A stretch of DNA of 64,000 bases, from NCBI GenBank assembly GCA_025350965.1, contig JANXWV010000135.1, positions 90,402-154,401 of the forward strand. The letters are read 5' to 3'. The translations under genes were made by a program, and so were the position numbers. This DNA comes from Rhizobacter sp. (GTDB lineage: Bacteria > Pseudomonadota > Gammaproteobacteria > Burkholderiales > Burkholderiaceae_C). Positions 36,853 through 47,357 of this stretch are shown here, piece after piece (positions within the stretch are counted from its first letter, which is position 1; the number at the start of each line of letters is the position of its first letter). The notes under the pieces were generated by a model. That model searched no databases. It was not told the origin of the DNA and saw only the letters and a list, made by a program, of their open reading frames with translations.

Positions 36853-36906
36853 AGCGGTGCCTGGCCTCTTTCGAGTGTGGCTCTAGCGTCGTTCGAAAGG
36901 GGTGAC

Positions 36907-36995
36907 GAGCCTGACCCCGGCACTGGTCGCAACGGTTGGGGCTGCTTCGTTCCCGACCTGACCCGGTTGGCCGCGCTTCCATGCGGGGAGGCCCG
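36907..36995 (-). ncRNA. ffs: bacterial small signal recognition particle RNA (4.5S-like)
   Basis: minus strand carries CCGGGTCAGGTCGGGAACGAAGCAGCCCCAACC (SRP apical motif) flanked by pairing arms GCCTCCCCGCA / TGCCGGGGTCAGGC; -10 TAGAAT at 37005-37010. End coordinates approximate. Confidence 0.88.
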
Positions 36996-37004
36996 TCGCT
37001 GCGT

Positions 37005-37010
37005 ATTCTA
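37005..37010 (-). promoter_or_regulatory. candidate -10 of the SRP RNA gene
   Basis: TAGAAT on the minus strand about 10 nt upstream of the inferred RNA 5' end. Confidence 0.5.
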
Positions 37011-37055
37011 GTGGGCGGAGAAATCCCTTTCCTGCGCGGGCCGGTCAAACCGCCG

Positions 37056-38390
37056 CTACACCAGCCCGCGTTCCACTTCCATCAGCTGAAAGCGCGCCAG
37101 CGCGAGGTTCGTGCGGTGCTTCTCGAGCATGGCCACGAGGAACAGGTCAGGGTGGCGCGAGAGCGTGCGTACCACCTGCTGGCGCGGGCCGGCGGTGGTC
37201 ATGACTTCGTCGACCTGCTCGGCCATGCCCATGCTTCGGGCTGCCTGGCGGTGGGCCCGCAACACCTGGGCGCAGCCTGCGGCGACCAGGTCCATGTCGA
37301 CCGGGTGGTCCTCGCGTGTCTCGCGGGCCAGCACCAGGCCGGTGGTGCCATCGACCACCGCGCAGCCGAGCAGGCCGTCGAGCGAGAGCATGCCGGCCAG
37401 CGCCTTGCGCGCCCGCGCCGGGTCGAGCAGGCCGCGGCTGATGCGCATCACGGGCGGGGCAGTGTCGGCTGCGGCTGCGGCTGCGGCGGGCACGCGGGCA
37501 GGCGTGATGTGCGGGGCCTGGGCGCCGGTTGCGGGCGCTTGCGCTGGCGCGGCGTCGAGGTCGCTGACCTTGATCGGGAAGTCGCTCATGCCCATCATTG
37601 CGGGGTGGGCCGTCGGGTCCCAGGCGGGTTGGGCCTTGACCTGGTTCCACATGCCCAGCATCGCGTTCCAGACCGACGACGCGCCGGTCATCGATTCGCT
37701 CAGCACGTGCACGTGCAGGCGCGCCGGCCAGACCACGGCGCTGATCTTGTTGGCGATCCAGACCGCGTTGGGCGGCAACATGAAAAGCAGGTTCGGGCAG
37801 CGCCACGTGGGCAGCATGGCGGCGCTGTGCAGCGCGTCGAGCAAGCCGTCGATCGCGTGGGGTTGCAGCGGGCCGATGATGACCGTGGTCATCTGGCTGC
37901 GCTCCATCAGCGCGACCGGTATCTCGGCAGCGTCGCGGCCCGGGGCCCGGACATCGGCGTGGTAGATGCGAAGCGTGTCTTCGTGGCGCCGCACGAGCGT
38001 GGTGCGCTCGATCATGGCCAGTGTGCGCAGGGTGGACTGCTCGCGCAGGTGCAGCCGCTCGATCGGCCGCCCGCCAGCGTCGGACAAGGCCTTGATGACA
38101 GCCGCCGCCCACACGCCGGCCGGGTCGAGCAGGGTGATCAGCGACGTGGCGGTGTCGAGGTCCGCCCGTGTCGCGGCGAAGTGCTCGCGGATGGCCTGCG
38201 CCGGAGAGCCGGTGACGACCAGGTCTTTCGAGTGCCGGTCGACCATCTGGCCACGGGCGTTGACCTCGGTGGCCACGCTCTCCATGATCGCGGTGGCTGC
38301 AAAGCCGCCGTCGGGATCGGCGTCGGCCGCGCGCTTCTTGCCGTCGGGGCCTTTCGAAGCACCGAGATCACCGAACAAGGATGTGAGCAC
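37056..38390 (-). CDS. hypothetical protein with C-terminal roadblock/LC7-like domain
   Basis: C-terminal MLSLDGLLGCAVVDGTTGLVLARE..RHPDLFLVAMLEKHRTNLALARFQLMEVER resembles roadblock/LC7; N-terminal half not recognised. Confidence 0.6.
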   Translation of the reverse strand: MLTSLFGDLGASKGPDGKKRAADADPDGGFAATAIMESVATEVNARGQMVDRHSKDLVVTGSPAQAIREHFAATRADLDTATSLITLLDPAGVWAAAVIKALSDAGGRPIERLHLREQSTLRTLAMIERTTLVRRHEDTLRIYHADVRAPGRDAAEIPVALMERSQMTTVIIGPLQPHAIDGLLDALHSAAMLPTWRCPNLLFMLPPNAVWIANKISAVVWPARLHVHVLSESMTGASSVWNAMLGMWNQVKAQPAWDPTAHPAMMGMSDFPIKVSDLDAAPAQAPATGAQAPHITPARVPAAAAAAADTAPPVMRISRGLLDPARARKALAGMLSLDGLLGCAVVDGTTGLVLARETREDHPVDMDLVAAGCAQVLRAHRQAARSMGMAEQVDEVMTTAGPRQQVVRTLSRHPDLFLVAMLEKHRTNLALARFQLMEVERGLV

Positions 38391-38535
38391 ACGGACTCCT
38401 GGCGAAAGACATTGCAGTCGCGTTGTGCGCCCGCCTGCCCGAGTCTAGGCAGCGCGTACGCTGCGAACAACCCCTAAGGGGCGGCAGCGAAGAAACTCAT
38501 GTACCAATCGGTGACGCCGACGCAGCAGCTTCGAA

Positions 38536-39837
38536 ATGACTAGCATCGAGGCTGCCCCGGTTTCACCATCTCTCGCCGACCCCATGACCGCCCTGACCGC
38601 CCCCGCACACCCCGCCCGCCAGGATGTGGCGCTGATCGGCCTCGTCGGGCTGGCGCACAGCGTCAGCCACTTCAGCCAGCTGCTGCTGCCGCCGCTGTTT
38701 CCTTGGCTGAAGGTCGCGTTCGGCGTGAGTTTCACCGAGCTCGGGTTGCTGATGACGATCTTCTTCGTGGTCTCGTGCGCTGTGCAGGCTGCGTCTGGCT
38801 TCGTGGTCGACCGCTTCGGGCCCCGGCCAGTGCTGTTCGGTGGCCTGGCGTTGCTGGGGCTGGCGGCACTGGGCTACGCCGCGAGCCCGAGCTACGGCGC
38901 CATGGCGCTGTGCACGGTGGTGGCGGGGGTGGGCAACGGGGTGTTCCACCCGGTCGACTTCACGCTGCTCAATCGCAAGGTGCATGCATCGCGGCTGGGC
39001 CATGCGTTCAGCGCCCACGGCATCACCGGCAGCCTGGGCTGGGCGCTGGCGCCGGTCATGATGGTCCCGCTGGCCATGGCGTACTCGTGGCGAGTGGCGC
39101 TCGCCAGCGCGGGCGTGCTCGCATTCGTGGTGCTGGCGGTGCTGTGGTTCAACCGCGAGCAGTTGGCGCTCGATATGGCGGTGCACAAGCGGGTAGATGC
39201 CGACACCACCGCCACGCGCGCTGCCACCGACGCCGAAGGGAACTTCGACTTCCTGAAGATCCCGGCCGTGTGGATGTGTTTCGGCTTCTTCTTCTTCTTC
39301 GCTGCCTCGCTCAGCGGGGTGCAGACCTTCGCCCCCGCGGCCGCGCAGGCGCTGCACGGCGTGCCTGTGGGCATCACCGCGATGTGCATCTCGATCTACA
39401 TGGTGTGCAGCGCGGCGGGCATGGTGGTGGGCGGCTTCCTGGCGTCGGACCCGGCGCGCTGCGAACGCATCATCGGCGCCGGTTTCGGCGTGGCGGCCAG
39501 CGTGGCGCTGGCCATCGCGTTGCTCGACATGCCGCCGCTGGCGGTACCGGCACTGTTCGGCGTGATGGGCTTCGGCGCCGGCCTGGCCGGGCCGTCGCGT
39601 GACCTGATCGTGAAGCGCGCCTCGCCGCCGAATGCGACCGGGCGCGTCTACGGGGTGGTTTACTCGGGCCTCGACATCGGGCAAGCCGTGGCACCGCTGC
39701 TGTATGGCGCGCTGATGGACCACCACCGCCCGGCCCTCGTCTGGCTCGCCATTGCCGTGGTGCAGGGCCTGTTGATCGTCAATGCGTTCAACGTTCGAAA
39801 GGTGCGGCGCACGCGGCTCGTCGGCGCGCCGGCTTGA
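38536..39837 (+). CDS. major facilitator superfamily transporter
   Basis: 12-TM MFS pattern; start could be ATG at 38584. Confidence 0.88.
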   Translation: MTSIEAAPVSPSLADPMTALTAPAHPARQDVALIGLVGLAHSVSHFSQLLLPPLFPWLKVAFGVSFTELGLLMTIFFVVSCAVQAASGFVVDRFGPRPVLFGGLALLGLAALGYAASPSYGAMALCTVVAGVGNGVFHPVDFTLLNRKVHASRLGHAFSAHGITGSLGWALAPVMMVPLAMAYSWRVALASAGVLAFVVLAVLWFNREQLALDMAVHKRVDADTTATRAATDAEGNFDFLKIPAVWMCFGFFFFFAASLSGVQTFAPAAAQALHGVPVGITAMCISIYMVCSAAGMVVGGFLASDPARCERIIGAGFGVAASVALAIALLDMPPLAVPALFGVMGFGAGLAGPSRDLIVKRASPPNATGRVYGVVYSGLDIGQAVAPLLYGALMDHHRPALVWLAIAVVQGLLIVNAFNVRKVRRTRLVGAPA

Positions 39838-39901
39838 CCGACACGCGAGACGCGGTACGCGACGCGTTCCACCTGGCGCCCGGTGCGGGCCAGAATATGG
39901 G

Positions 39902-41656
39902 ATGAACTCCCCCACGCCCGCCCGCATCGCCGGCCACGCCCTCGTCGAAGCGCTGATCGCGCAGGGCATTGACACCGTTTTCGGCGTGCCGGGTGAAAGC
40001 TATCTCGCCGTGCTCGACGGCTTCCACGAACACCGCGAGCGCATCCGCTTCATCGCCTGCCGGCAAGAGGGCGGCGCGGCCTTCATGGCCGAAGCGCAGG
40101 GCAAGTTGACGGGCCGGCCGGGCATCTGCTTCGTGACCCGGGCGCCGGGGGCCACGAATGCCAGCATCGGCCTGCACACCGCGTTTCAGGACAGCACGCC
40201 GATGATCCTGTTCATCGGCCAGGTGGCCAGCGACCAGCGCGACCGTGAAGCGTTCCAGGAGGTCGACTACCGGCAGATGTTCGGCCCCGGCACGCTGGGC
40301 ATGGCCAAGTGGGTGGGCGAGGTGCACGACGCCGACCGCCTGCCCGAGTACATCGCCAGGGCCTTCCACACGGCGATGCAGGGGCGCCCCGGCCCGGTCG
40401 TGCTGGTGCTGCCGGAAGACATGCTCGCCGGGCCGACGAGCGCGCCGGTGCTGCCGCGCGTCGAGCCCGCGCTGGCCTGGCCCGCACCGGGCGCACTGCG
40501 CGACCTGCGCCGCATGTTGATGGAGGCCGAGCGGCCCTTCGTCATCGCCGGCGGTGGCGGCTGGGACGCCCGCGCCTGCGAGGCGCTGCAGCGTTTCGCC
40601 GAGGGCTGGAACCTGCCCGTCGGCTGTGCGTTCCGCTTCCAGGACCTGTTCGACAACCGGCACCCGAACTACGCGGGCGACGTGGGCATCGGCATCAACC
40701 CCTTGCTCGCGGCGCGCATCCGCGATGCCGACCTGGTGGTCGCCATCGGTGCGCGCCTGGGCGAAATGACGACCGGCGGCTACACGCTGCTGCGCGCGCC
40801 GTGCCCGGCGCAGCGCTTGGTGCACATCCATGCCGGGCCCGAAGAGCTGGGCCGTGTGTATGCGGCCGACCTGATGCTGCAATCGGCGATGGCCTGCGCG
40901 GCCAAGGCGCTGGAGGCACTCGCGCCGCCGCCGCAGGTCGCGTGGAGCGACTGGACGGCGGCCGCCCGCGCTGACTTCGATGCCAACCGCGTGCACCCAC
41001 CGGTGGCCCCGCTCGACATGGCCGAGCTGGTGAAGACCATCGAACGCCTCGCGCCGACCGACAGTGTGCTCACGAACGGTGCCGGCAACTACAGCGGCTG
41101 GCTGCACCGCTACTACCGCTACCCGGGCCTGCAGCACGGCGGCCGCACCCAGCTCGCGCCGACATCGGGGGCCATGGGCTACGGCGTACCGGCGGCGGTG
41201 GCGGCAGCGCTGCTGTACCCCGAGCGCTGCGTCATCAACATCGCCGGTGACGGCGATTTCCTGATGACCGGGCAGGAACTTGCCACCGCAACCGGCTACC
41301 GCGCCGGCACCGGTGGGTGCGGGGGCCGGGGCAGGCTCATCGTCATCGTGGTCGACAACGGCACCTACGGCACCATCCGCATGCACCAGGAGCGCGAGTA
41401 CCCCGGCCGCGTCAGCGGCAGCGACCTGTTCAACCCCGACTTCGCGGCACTGGCGCGAGCCCATGGCTGGCGCGCCGATGTGGTCAACGCAACGGCGCAG
41501 TTCGAGCCAGCGTTCGCGCAGGCGCTGGCCACGCCGCAGCCGACGCTGATTCACGTCAGGCTCGACGCCGATGTGAGCACCTCGCGCGCCACGCTGAGCG
41601 CGATCCGCACCAACGCCGTGGCCGCGCAGGCCCGGCGCACGAAGGAGCACCCATGA
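39902..41656 (+). CDS. thiamine pyrophosphate-dependent enzyme (acetolactate synthase-like)
   Basis: GVPGESYLAVLDGFHEH; GDGDFLMTGQELATA TPP motif. Confidence 0.88.
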   Translation: MNSPTPARIAGHALVEALIAQGIDTVFGVPGESYLAVLDGFHEHRERIRFIACRQEGGAAFMAEAQGKLTGRPGICFVTRAPGATNASIGLHTAFQDSTPMILFIGQVASDQRDREAFQEVDYRQMFGPGTLGMAKWVGEVHDADRLPEYIARAFHTAMQGRPGPVVLVLPEDMLAGPTSAPVLPRVEPALAWPAPGALRDLRRMLMEAERPFVIAGGGGWDARACEALQRFAEGWNLPVGCAFRFQDLFDNRHPNYAGDVGIGINPLLAARIRDADLVVAIGARLGEMTTGGYTLLRAPCPAQRLVHIHAGPEELGRVYAADLMLQSAMACAAKALEALAPPPQVAWSDWTAAARADFDANRVHPPVAPLDMAELVKTIERLAPTDSVLTNGAGNYSGWLHRYYRYPGLQHGGRTQLAPTSGAMGYGVPAAVAAALLYPERCVINIAGDGDFLMTGQELATATGYRAGTGGCGGRGRLIVIVVDNGTYGTIRMHQEREYPGRVSGSDLFNPDFAALARAHGWRADVVNATAQFEPAFAQALATPQPTLIHVRLDADVSTSRATLSAIRTNAVAAQARRTKEHP

Positions 41657-42174
41657 GCGATCCATCAAGCCTGGTCACAGGCGACCTGTGCGACGCCCAC
41701 AAGAGCGGCAGCGACGCCGCCTTTCGTGTGCTGCCGCCGGTGTTTCGTGACTATGGCAAGCGCGAACGTTTTGCAGGGTTCGTGAGCACCGTGAAGTGCT
41801 TCGAAGACAACACGCTTGTCAAGGCCGCGCTCGAAGAACCCGGCCTCGGCCGCGTGCTGGTGGTGGCTGGCGGCGGCTCGCTGGCGCGCGCGCTGGTCGG
41901 CGGCCTGATCGGCGCGGCGGCGGCGAAGAACGGCTGGGCCGGCGTGGTGGTCGACGGCTGCGTGCGCGACAGCGCCGAGCTGGCACAGTGCGACCTGGGC
42001 ATTCGCGCGCTCGCGCTTATGCCCATGCCCACCGAGCGGCGCCAGCAGGGCCTGCGTGACGTGCCGGTGCAGCTGCAAGGCGTGTGGGTGCGGCCCGGCG
42101 AGATGCTGGTAGCCGACGAAGACGGGATGGTCGTGATGCCCGCTGCGAACGGGGCAGGGAAAGGCCCCGGGTGA
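41653..42174 (+). CDS. rraA: RraA family protein (RNase E regulator / HMG aldolase-like)
   Basis: TGDLCDAH..; GGGSLARALVGGLIGAAAAKNGWAGVVVDGCVRD. Confidence 0.88.
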   Translation: MSDPSSLVTGDLCDAHKSGSDAAFRVLPPVFRDYGKRERFAGFVSTVKCFEDNTLVKAALEEPGLGRVLVVAGGGSLARALVGGLIGAAAAKNGWAGVVVDGCVRDSAELAQCDLGIRALALMPMPTERRQQGLRDVPVQLQGVWVRPGEMLVADEDGMVVMPAANGAGKGPG

Positions 42175-42279
42175 GAGCGAGGCGCCATCCCTAGAATGCC
42201 GAGCGCGCACACCCTGCGCTTCACGGCAGTTTGGCCCGATGGCCCCGCACCCCGGGGCCTGGCGACCCTCAGGACGACG

Positions 42280-43074
42280 ATGAAGACACCCCTGCTTCGT
42301 ACGCTACTTTTCGCTGCGCCGCTGCTTGCCGGCTGCGTTCTGGCCCATGCCCAAAGCCAGACCAACCCGCCGCCTGCGGCGCCACCGCCCGGCGACACGG
42401 TGCCGGCGGTTCGGGTGCAGCGGGATGCCGTCAACCCACTGCGCATGATCATCGAAGCGGGCAAATTGAAAGCGCGGCCGAAGCCCACAGCCGAGGCCCG
42501 GGCCGCCGACGCCGAGCCGCCAGCGAAGCGCATCCGCAGCGCCGCAGGCAGGTTGCCCGGCGGTTCACCCGAGGCTTCACCGACCAGCGCTGCGGTGGCA
42601 CGGCCCGCTGCGCTGCAGTCGGTGGTCTTGTCGCCCGCGCAGGGTGACGGCTCGGTGCTGGCGGCCGTGCCCGCAGCGCCTGCCGCAGCGCAGGCCGAGC
42701 CCGGGGCCATAACTCTGCTGCCAGTCGTCGCCACCCGGGCCGACACCGATGCCGTGGTCGACCCGCGCCGCAGCGCGCTGGCAGCCGCCGCGCCGGCACC
42801 GAGCCGCGCGACACCGCCACCCCTCGTCCCCCTGGTGCTGGCCGACTACGTGGAACCGGTCGTGCCCGAGCGCGTGCGCAACCGCTTGCGCGGCGCGCCC
42901 GAGGTGGTGCTCGACCTGCTGGTGCGCGCCGACGGCAGCGTCGGCGAGGCGACGGTACGCTCGTCGACCGACAAGGCGCTCGAGTCGCTGGCCCTGGCCG
43001 CCGTGCGGCAGTGGCGCTACAAGCCCATCGCCGAAGACCAGCCGCACGCAGTGCTGATGGTGTTCCGGCCATAG
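42280..43074 (+). CDS. TonB C-terminal-domain protein with lipoprotein-like signal
   Basis: LLAGC lipobox-like N-terminus; Pro/Ala-rich linker; C-terminal VVLDLLVRADGSVGEATVRSSTDKALESLALAAVRQWRYKP. Confidence 0.72.
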   Translation: MKTPLLRTLLFAAPLLAGCVLAHAQSQTNPPPAAPPPGDTVPAVRVQRDAVNPLRMIIEAGKLKARPKPTAEARAADAEPPAKRIRSAAGRLPGGSPEASPTSAAVARPAALQSVVLSPAQGDGSVLAAVPAAPAAAQAEPGAITLLPVVATRADTDAVVDPRRSALAAAAPAPSRATPPPLVPLVLADYVEPVVPERVRNRLRGAPEVVLDLLVRADGSVGEATVRSSTDKALESLALAAVRQWRYKPIAEDQPHAVLMVFRP

Positions 43075-43084
43075 TGAGTGGCTG

Positions 43085-43795
43085 TCAGCGGGTGAACAGT
43101 TCCAGCGCGCGGTCCATGCCGCCTTCGGTGATCGACACCATGGCTTGTTCGCGCACCGCAGCCTTCGGGTGGAAGGCGATGCTCAAGCCCACCGCAGCCA
43201 TCATCGGCAGGTCGTTCGCGCCGTCGCCCACCGCGATGGCTTGCGCCGGCGCAATGCCCATCAACTCGCAGACCTCGAGCACCACGCGTCGCTTCTCGGC
43301 CCCGTCGACGATGTCGCCCCACGGCCGGTCGACCATCAGGCCGGTCAGCACGCCGTGCTCGATACCCAGCACATTGGCGCGCGCGAAGTCCAGCCCCAGG
43401 CGGGTGCGGACGCGGTCGCTGAAGTAGGTGAAGCCACCCGACACCAGCAGCGTTCTGAGCCCCGCCGCCTGGCACGCCTGCACGAAAGCCTGCACGCCCG
43501 GGTTGAGCTGCAGGTGGTTCGCGTAGACCTCGTCCAGCGCCGCCTCCGGCACGCCCTTCAACAACGCCACGCGCTGGCGCAGGCTTGCCTTGTAGTCGGC
43601 AATCTCGCCGCGCATGGCGGCCTCGGTGATGGCCGCCACCTCGGCCTTGCGGCCGGCGGCGGCAGCGATCTCGTCGACGCATTCGATGTTGATGAGCGTC
43701 GAGTCCATGTCGAACGCGACGAGTTTGTAGTCGGCGAGAACCAGCGGCAGCGTGATGCCACGGATGAAGAGGCCGGGGGCGTGTTCGGTGTTCAT
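43085..43795 (-). CDS. serB: phosphoserine phosphatase
   Basis: VAFDMDSTLINIECVDEIA; GDGANDLPMM. Confidence 0.96.
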   Translation of the reverse strand: MNTEHAPGLFIRGITLPLVLADYKLVAFDMDSTLINIECVDEIAAAAGRKAEVAAITEAAMRGEIADYKASLRQRVALLKGVPEAALDEVYANHLQLNPGVQAFVQACQAAGLRTLLVSGGFTYFSDRVRTRLGLDFARANVLGIEHGVLTGLMVDRPWGDIVDGAEKRRVVLEVCELMGIAPAQAIAVGDGANDLPMMAAVGLSIAFHPKAAVREQAMVSITEGGMDRALELFTR

Positions 43796-43799
43796 GCCG

Positions 43800-46700
43800 T
43801 CAGACCTTGGCTGCAGGTTCACCGACCACTGCCTTCGGCGTGCCGAGTGACCTCAGCACATCGCGGATGAGCTGCGCGCGGTCTTTCGCTTCGGGCGTAT
43901 CGCGCGCGATGCGCAGCTTGTCGTTGCCGGCGAGCGTGATGTGGCGGTTCTTCTGCACCAGCTCGATGATCTTCATCGCGTCGACCGGCGGGTTCGGCTT
44001 GAAGCTGATGACCATGAGCTTCGGCGCCGCGTCGATCTTGGTCACGCCGAAGGGCTTGGCGAGCACGCGCAGGCGGTGCACGTCGAAGAGCGTCTGGCCT
44101 TGCGGCGGCAGCTTGCCGAAGCGGTCGGTGATCTCCTCCAGCAGCACGTCGATCTGCTCGGCCTTCGATGCCGTGGCCAGGCGCTTGTACAGGCTCAGGC
44201 GCGTGTGCACGTCGCCGCAGTAGCTGTCGGGCAGGAGGGCCGGCGCATGCAGGTTGATTTCGGTCGTGACCGACAGCGGGCTCAGCAGGTCGGGCTCGTG
44301 GCCGGCCTTGAGGGACCGCACGGCTTCGGACAACATTTCGTTGTAGAGCTGGAAGCCGACCTCCATCATGTTGCCGCTCTGGTTGTCGCCCAGCACCTCG
44401 CCGGCGCCGCGGATCTCGAGGTCGTGCATCGCGAGGTAGAAGCCCGAACCGAGCTCTTCCATGCTCTGGATCGCCTCCAGCCGCATGGCTGCGGCCTTCG
44501 TCAAACCTTCCACGTCGGGCACCATCAGGTACGCATAGGCTTGGTGGTGCGAGCGGCCGACGCGCCCGCGCAGCTGGTGCAGTTGCGCCAGGCCGAACTT
44601 GTCGGCACGGCTCATCACGATGGTGTTTGCGCTCGGCACGTCGATGCCGGTCTCGATGATGGTGGAGCACAGCAGCAGGTTGTAGCGCTGGGCCACGAAG
44701 TCGCGCATCACGCGCTCGAGTTCGCGCTCGGGCATCTGGCCATGGGCCACGGCGATGCGCGCTTCGGGCAGCAGCGCTTCGAGCGTCTCACGGCGGTGCT
44801 GGATGGTGGCCACGTCGTTATGCAGGAAGTAGACCTGCCCGCCGCGCTTCAACTCGCGCAGCACGGCCTCGCGAATGGTGCCGCTGCTCTCGCTGCGCAC
44901 GAAGGTCTTGATCGCCAGGCGACGCTGCGGCGCGGTCGCGATGACGCTCAGGTCGCGCAGCCCTTCGAGCGCCATGCCCAGGGTGCGTGGGATCGGCGTG
45001 GCGGTGAGCGTGAGCACATCGACCTCGGCGCGCATCGCCTTGATCGCCTCCTTGTGGCGCACACCGAAGCGGTGCTCTTCGTCGATCACGAGCAGGCCCA
45101 GGCGCTTGAACTTCACCTTCTCGCTGATGAGTGCGTGCGTGCCGACGACGATGTCGACCGTGCCGTCGGCCAGGCCTTCGATGGCGGCCTTCACTTCCTT
45201 CGACGACCGGAAGCGCGACAGCTCGGCCACCTTGACCGGCCACTTGCCGAAGCGGTCAGAGATGTTCTGGAAGTGCTGTTCGGCGAGCAGCGTGGTCGGC
45301 GCCAGGATGGCAACCTGCTTGCCCCCGGTCACGGCCACGAACGCGGCGCGCAGAGCGACCTCGGTCTTGCCGAAGCCCACGTCACCACACACCAGCCGGT
45401 CCATCGGCTGCGGCGAGACCATGTCCTGGATCACGGCATGAATCGCGGCCTGCTGGTCGGGCGTTTCCTCGAAGCCGAAACTGGCAGCGAAAGCCTCGTA
45501 GTCGTGAGGCGAGTAGCGGAAGGCGAAGCCCTCGCGCGCGGCGCGGCGGGCATACAGGTTCAGCAATTCCGCAGCCGTGTCGCGCACCTGTTCGGCGGCA
45601 CGGCGTTTGGCCTTGTCCCACTGGCCCGAGCCCAGCCGGTGCAGCGGCGCTTCGTCGGCGCTCACGCCGGTGTAGCGCGCGATCAGGTGCAGCTGGGCCA
45701 CAGGCACGTAGAGCGTGGCCTTGTCGGCGTATTCGAGATGCAGGAACTCGCTGACGCCACCGGACTCGGCGCCGAGGTCGATGCTGATCAGCCCGACGTA
45801 GCGGCCGATGCCGTGGTTCACGTGCACGACCGGGTCACCGACCTTCAGCTCCGACAGGTCCTTGATCAGCGCGTTGACGTCGCTGACCTGCTCCTGCTTG
45901 CGCCTTCGTCGCGCGGTCGGGCTGGTGGCGAACAGCTCTGTCTCGGTGACGAACTGGATCGAGATACCGCGCCCCCCGTCGCCTTCGGCGACAGCCCCCC
46001 CGAGGGGGGCGCCGCCCTCGCTCGGGGCGGCCCAGCGCTCGGGCGGTAGGGCCGTTGGCCCTGGCGGTTCGAACCAGAAGAAGCCCTCGGCGAGCGGCGC
46101 CACAGCGATGGCGAAGTGCGCATCGCCGGCCTGGAACGCGGCCAGTGAATCAACACTCGGCGGCTCGATTCGGCTGTCGCGCAGCAGCTCGAGCAGGCTC
46201 TCGCGCCGGCCTTCGGTCTCGGCGACGATCAGCACGCGGTGGCTCGTGGTGCCCACGTGCAGTTGCAGCTTCTTGAGGGGCTCGGGCGCACCGCGATCCA
46301 CGCTCAGGTCGGGCAGGGCGCGTGCCCATTCGCACCCGCTGCCGCGCACCGCGAGTTGCGCGTGGGCGTTGCACCGCGTGAAGAACTCGTCGGTACCGAG
46401 GAACAGGTCTTCGGGCGGCAGGATCGGCCGCTCGCGGTCGTGCTGCAGAAAGCGGTGGCGCTCGCGCGTGTCGGTCCAAAACTTCTTCAGCGCCTCGTCG
46501 ACTTCGCCGTGCAGCACCAACGCCGCGCCCTCGCCCAGGTAGTCGAAGATCGTGGCGGTGGCGTCGAAGAACAGCGGCAGGTAGTACTCGATGCCGGCGG
46601 TGGCCAGGCCGGTGCCGATGTCTTTGTACAGCCGCACCTTGGTCGGGTCGCCCTCCATGCGCTCACGCCAGCGCGAGCGGAAGGCGGTCCGCGCCGCTTC

Positions 46701-47357
46701 GTCCATCGGGAACTCGCGGCCCGGCAGCAGCCGCACCTCGGGCACCGGGTAGAGGCTGCGCTGGCTGTCGGGGTCGAAGGTGCGAATCGAATCGACCTCG
46801 TCGCCGAACAGGTCCACGCGAAACGGCACGAGCGAGCCCATCGGGAACAGGTCGATCAGCCCGCCGCGCACCGCGTACTCGCCAGGGCTGACCACCTGGC
46901 TCACGTGCGTGTAGCCGGCCAGCACGAGCTGCGCTTTCAATGCGGCTTCGTTCAGCTTTTCCTTCTGCTTGAAGTTGAAGGTGTAGGCGGCCAGAAAGCT
47001 CGGTGGCGCGAGCCGAACGAGCGAGGTGGACGCGGGCATCAAAACCACATCGACTTCACGTTGCTGGATGCGCCACAGCGTGGCCAGGCGCTCGGAGATC
47101 AGGTCTTGATGCGGCGAGAACGTGTCGTAGGGCAGCGTCTCCCAATCGGGGAACACGGCGATGCGCAGGCCGGGTGCGAAGAAGGCCAACTCGGCTTCCA
47201 GGCGCTGCGTGTCGGCTGGCTCGGTGGTCACGATGGCCGTGAGCGCGCCGGCGGCGGTGCGCGCCTGCACGAAGCGCGCGAGCAGCAAGGCATCGCCCGA
47301 GCCGATGGGGCGGGGCAATGTGAAGCGCTTTCCGGGGGCGATGGAGGGGAGTTGCAT
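43800..47357 (-). CDS. mfd: transcription-repair coupling factor Mfd
   Basis: full-length Mfd homology; start at [12 protein letters not shown] preferred over the ORF start at 47426. Confidence 0.96.
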   Translation of the reverse strand: MQLPSIAPGKRFTLPRPIGSGDALLLARFVQARTAAGALTAIVTTEPADTQRLEAELAFFAPGLRIAVFPDWETLPYDTFSPHQDLISERLATLWRIQQREVDVVLMPASTSLVRLAPPSFLAAYTFNFKQKEKLNEAALKAQLVLAGYTHVSQVVSPGEYAVRGGLIDLFPMGSLVPFRVDLFGDEVDSIRTFDPDSQRSLYPVPEVRLLPGREFPMDEAARTAFRSRWRERMEGDPTKVRLYKDIGTGLATAGIEYYLPLFFDATATIFDYLGEGAALVLHGEVDEALKKFWTDTRERHRFLQHDRERPILPPEDLFLGTDEFFTRCNAHAQLAVRGSGCEWARALPDLSVDRGAPEPLKKLQLHVGTTSHRVLIVAETEGRRESLLELLRDSRIEPPSVDSLAAFQAGDAHFAIAVAPLAEGFFWFEPPGPTALPPERWAAPSEGGAPLGGAVAEGDGGRGISIQFVTETELFATSPTARRRRKQEQVSDVNALIKDLSELKVGDPVVHVNHGIGRYVGLISIDLGAESGGVSEFLHLEYADKATLYVPVAQLHLIARYTGVSADEAPLHRLGSGQWDKAKRRAAEQVRDTAAELLNLYARRAAREGFAFRYSPHDYEAFAASFGFEETPDQQAAIHAVIQDMVSPQPMDRLVCGDVGFGKTEVALRAAFVAVTGGKQVAILAPTTLLAEQHFQNISDRFGKWPVKVAELSRFRSSKEVKAAIEGLADGTVDIVVGTHALISEKVKFKRLGLLVIDEEHRFGVRHKEAIKAMRAEVDVLTLTATPIPRTLGMALEGLRDLSVIATAPQRRLAIKTFVRSESSGTIREAVLRELKRGGQVYFLHNDVATIQHRRETLEALLPEARIAVAHGQMPERELERVMRDFVAQRYNLLLCSTIIETGIDVPSANTIVMSRADKFGLAQLHQLRGRVGRSHHQAYAYLMVPDVEGLTKAAAMRLEAIQSMEELGSGFYLAMHDLEIRGAGEVLGDNQSGNMMEVGFQLYNEMLSEAVRSLKAGHEPDLLSPLSVTTEINLHAPALLPDSYCGDVHTRLSLYKRLATASKAEQIDVLLEEITDRFGKLPPQGQTLFDVHRLRVLAKPFGVTKIDAAPKLMVISFKPNPPVDAMKIIELVQKNRHITLAGNDKLRIARDTPEAKDRAQLIRDVLRSLGTPKAVVGEPAAKV
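45971..46068. repeat. palindromic multi-hairpin repeat element inserted in frame within mfd
   Basis: four consecutive perfect hairpins at 45978-45992, 45994-46010, 46011-46031, 46048-46062; translates as [32 protein letters not shown]. Confidence 0.75.

Noticed and set aside
45971-46068. transposon or IS insertion in mfd
   Set aside because: No transposase, no target-site duplication seen, and the reading frame is preserved; a REP-like palindromic element fits better.
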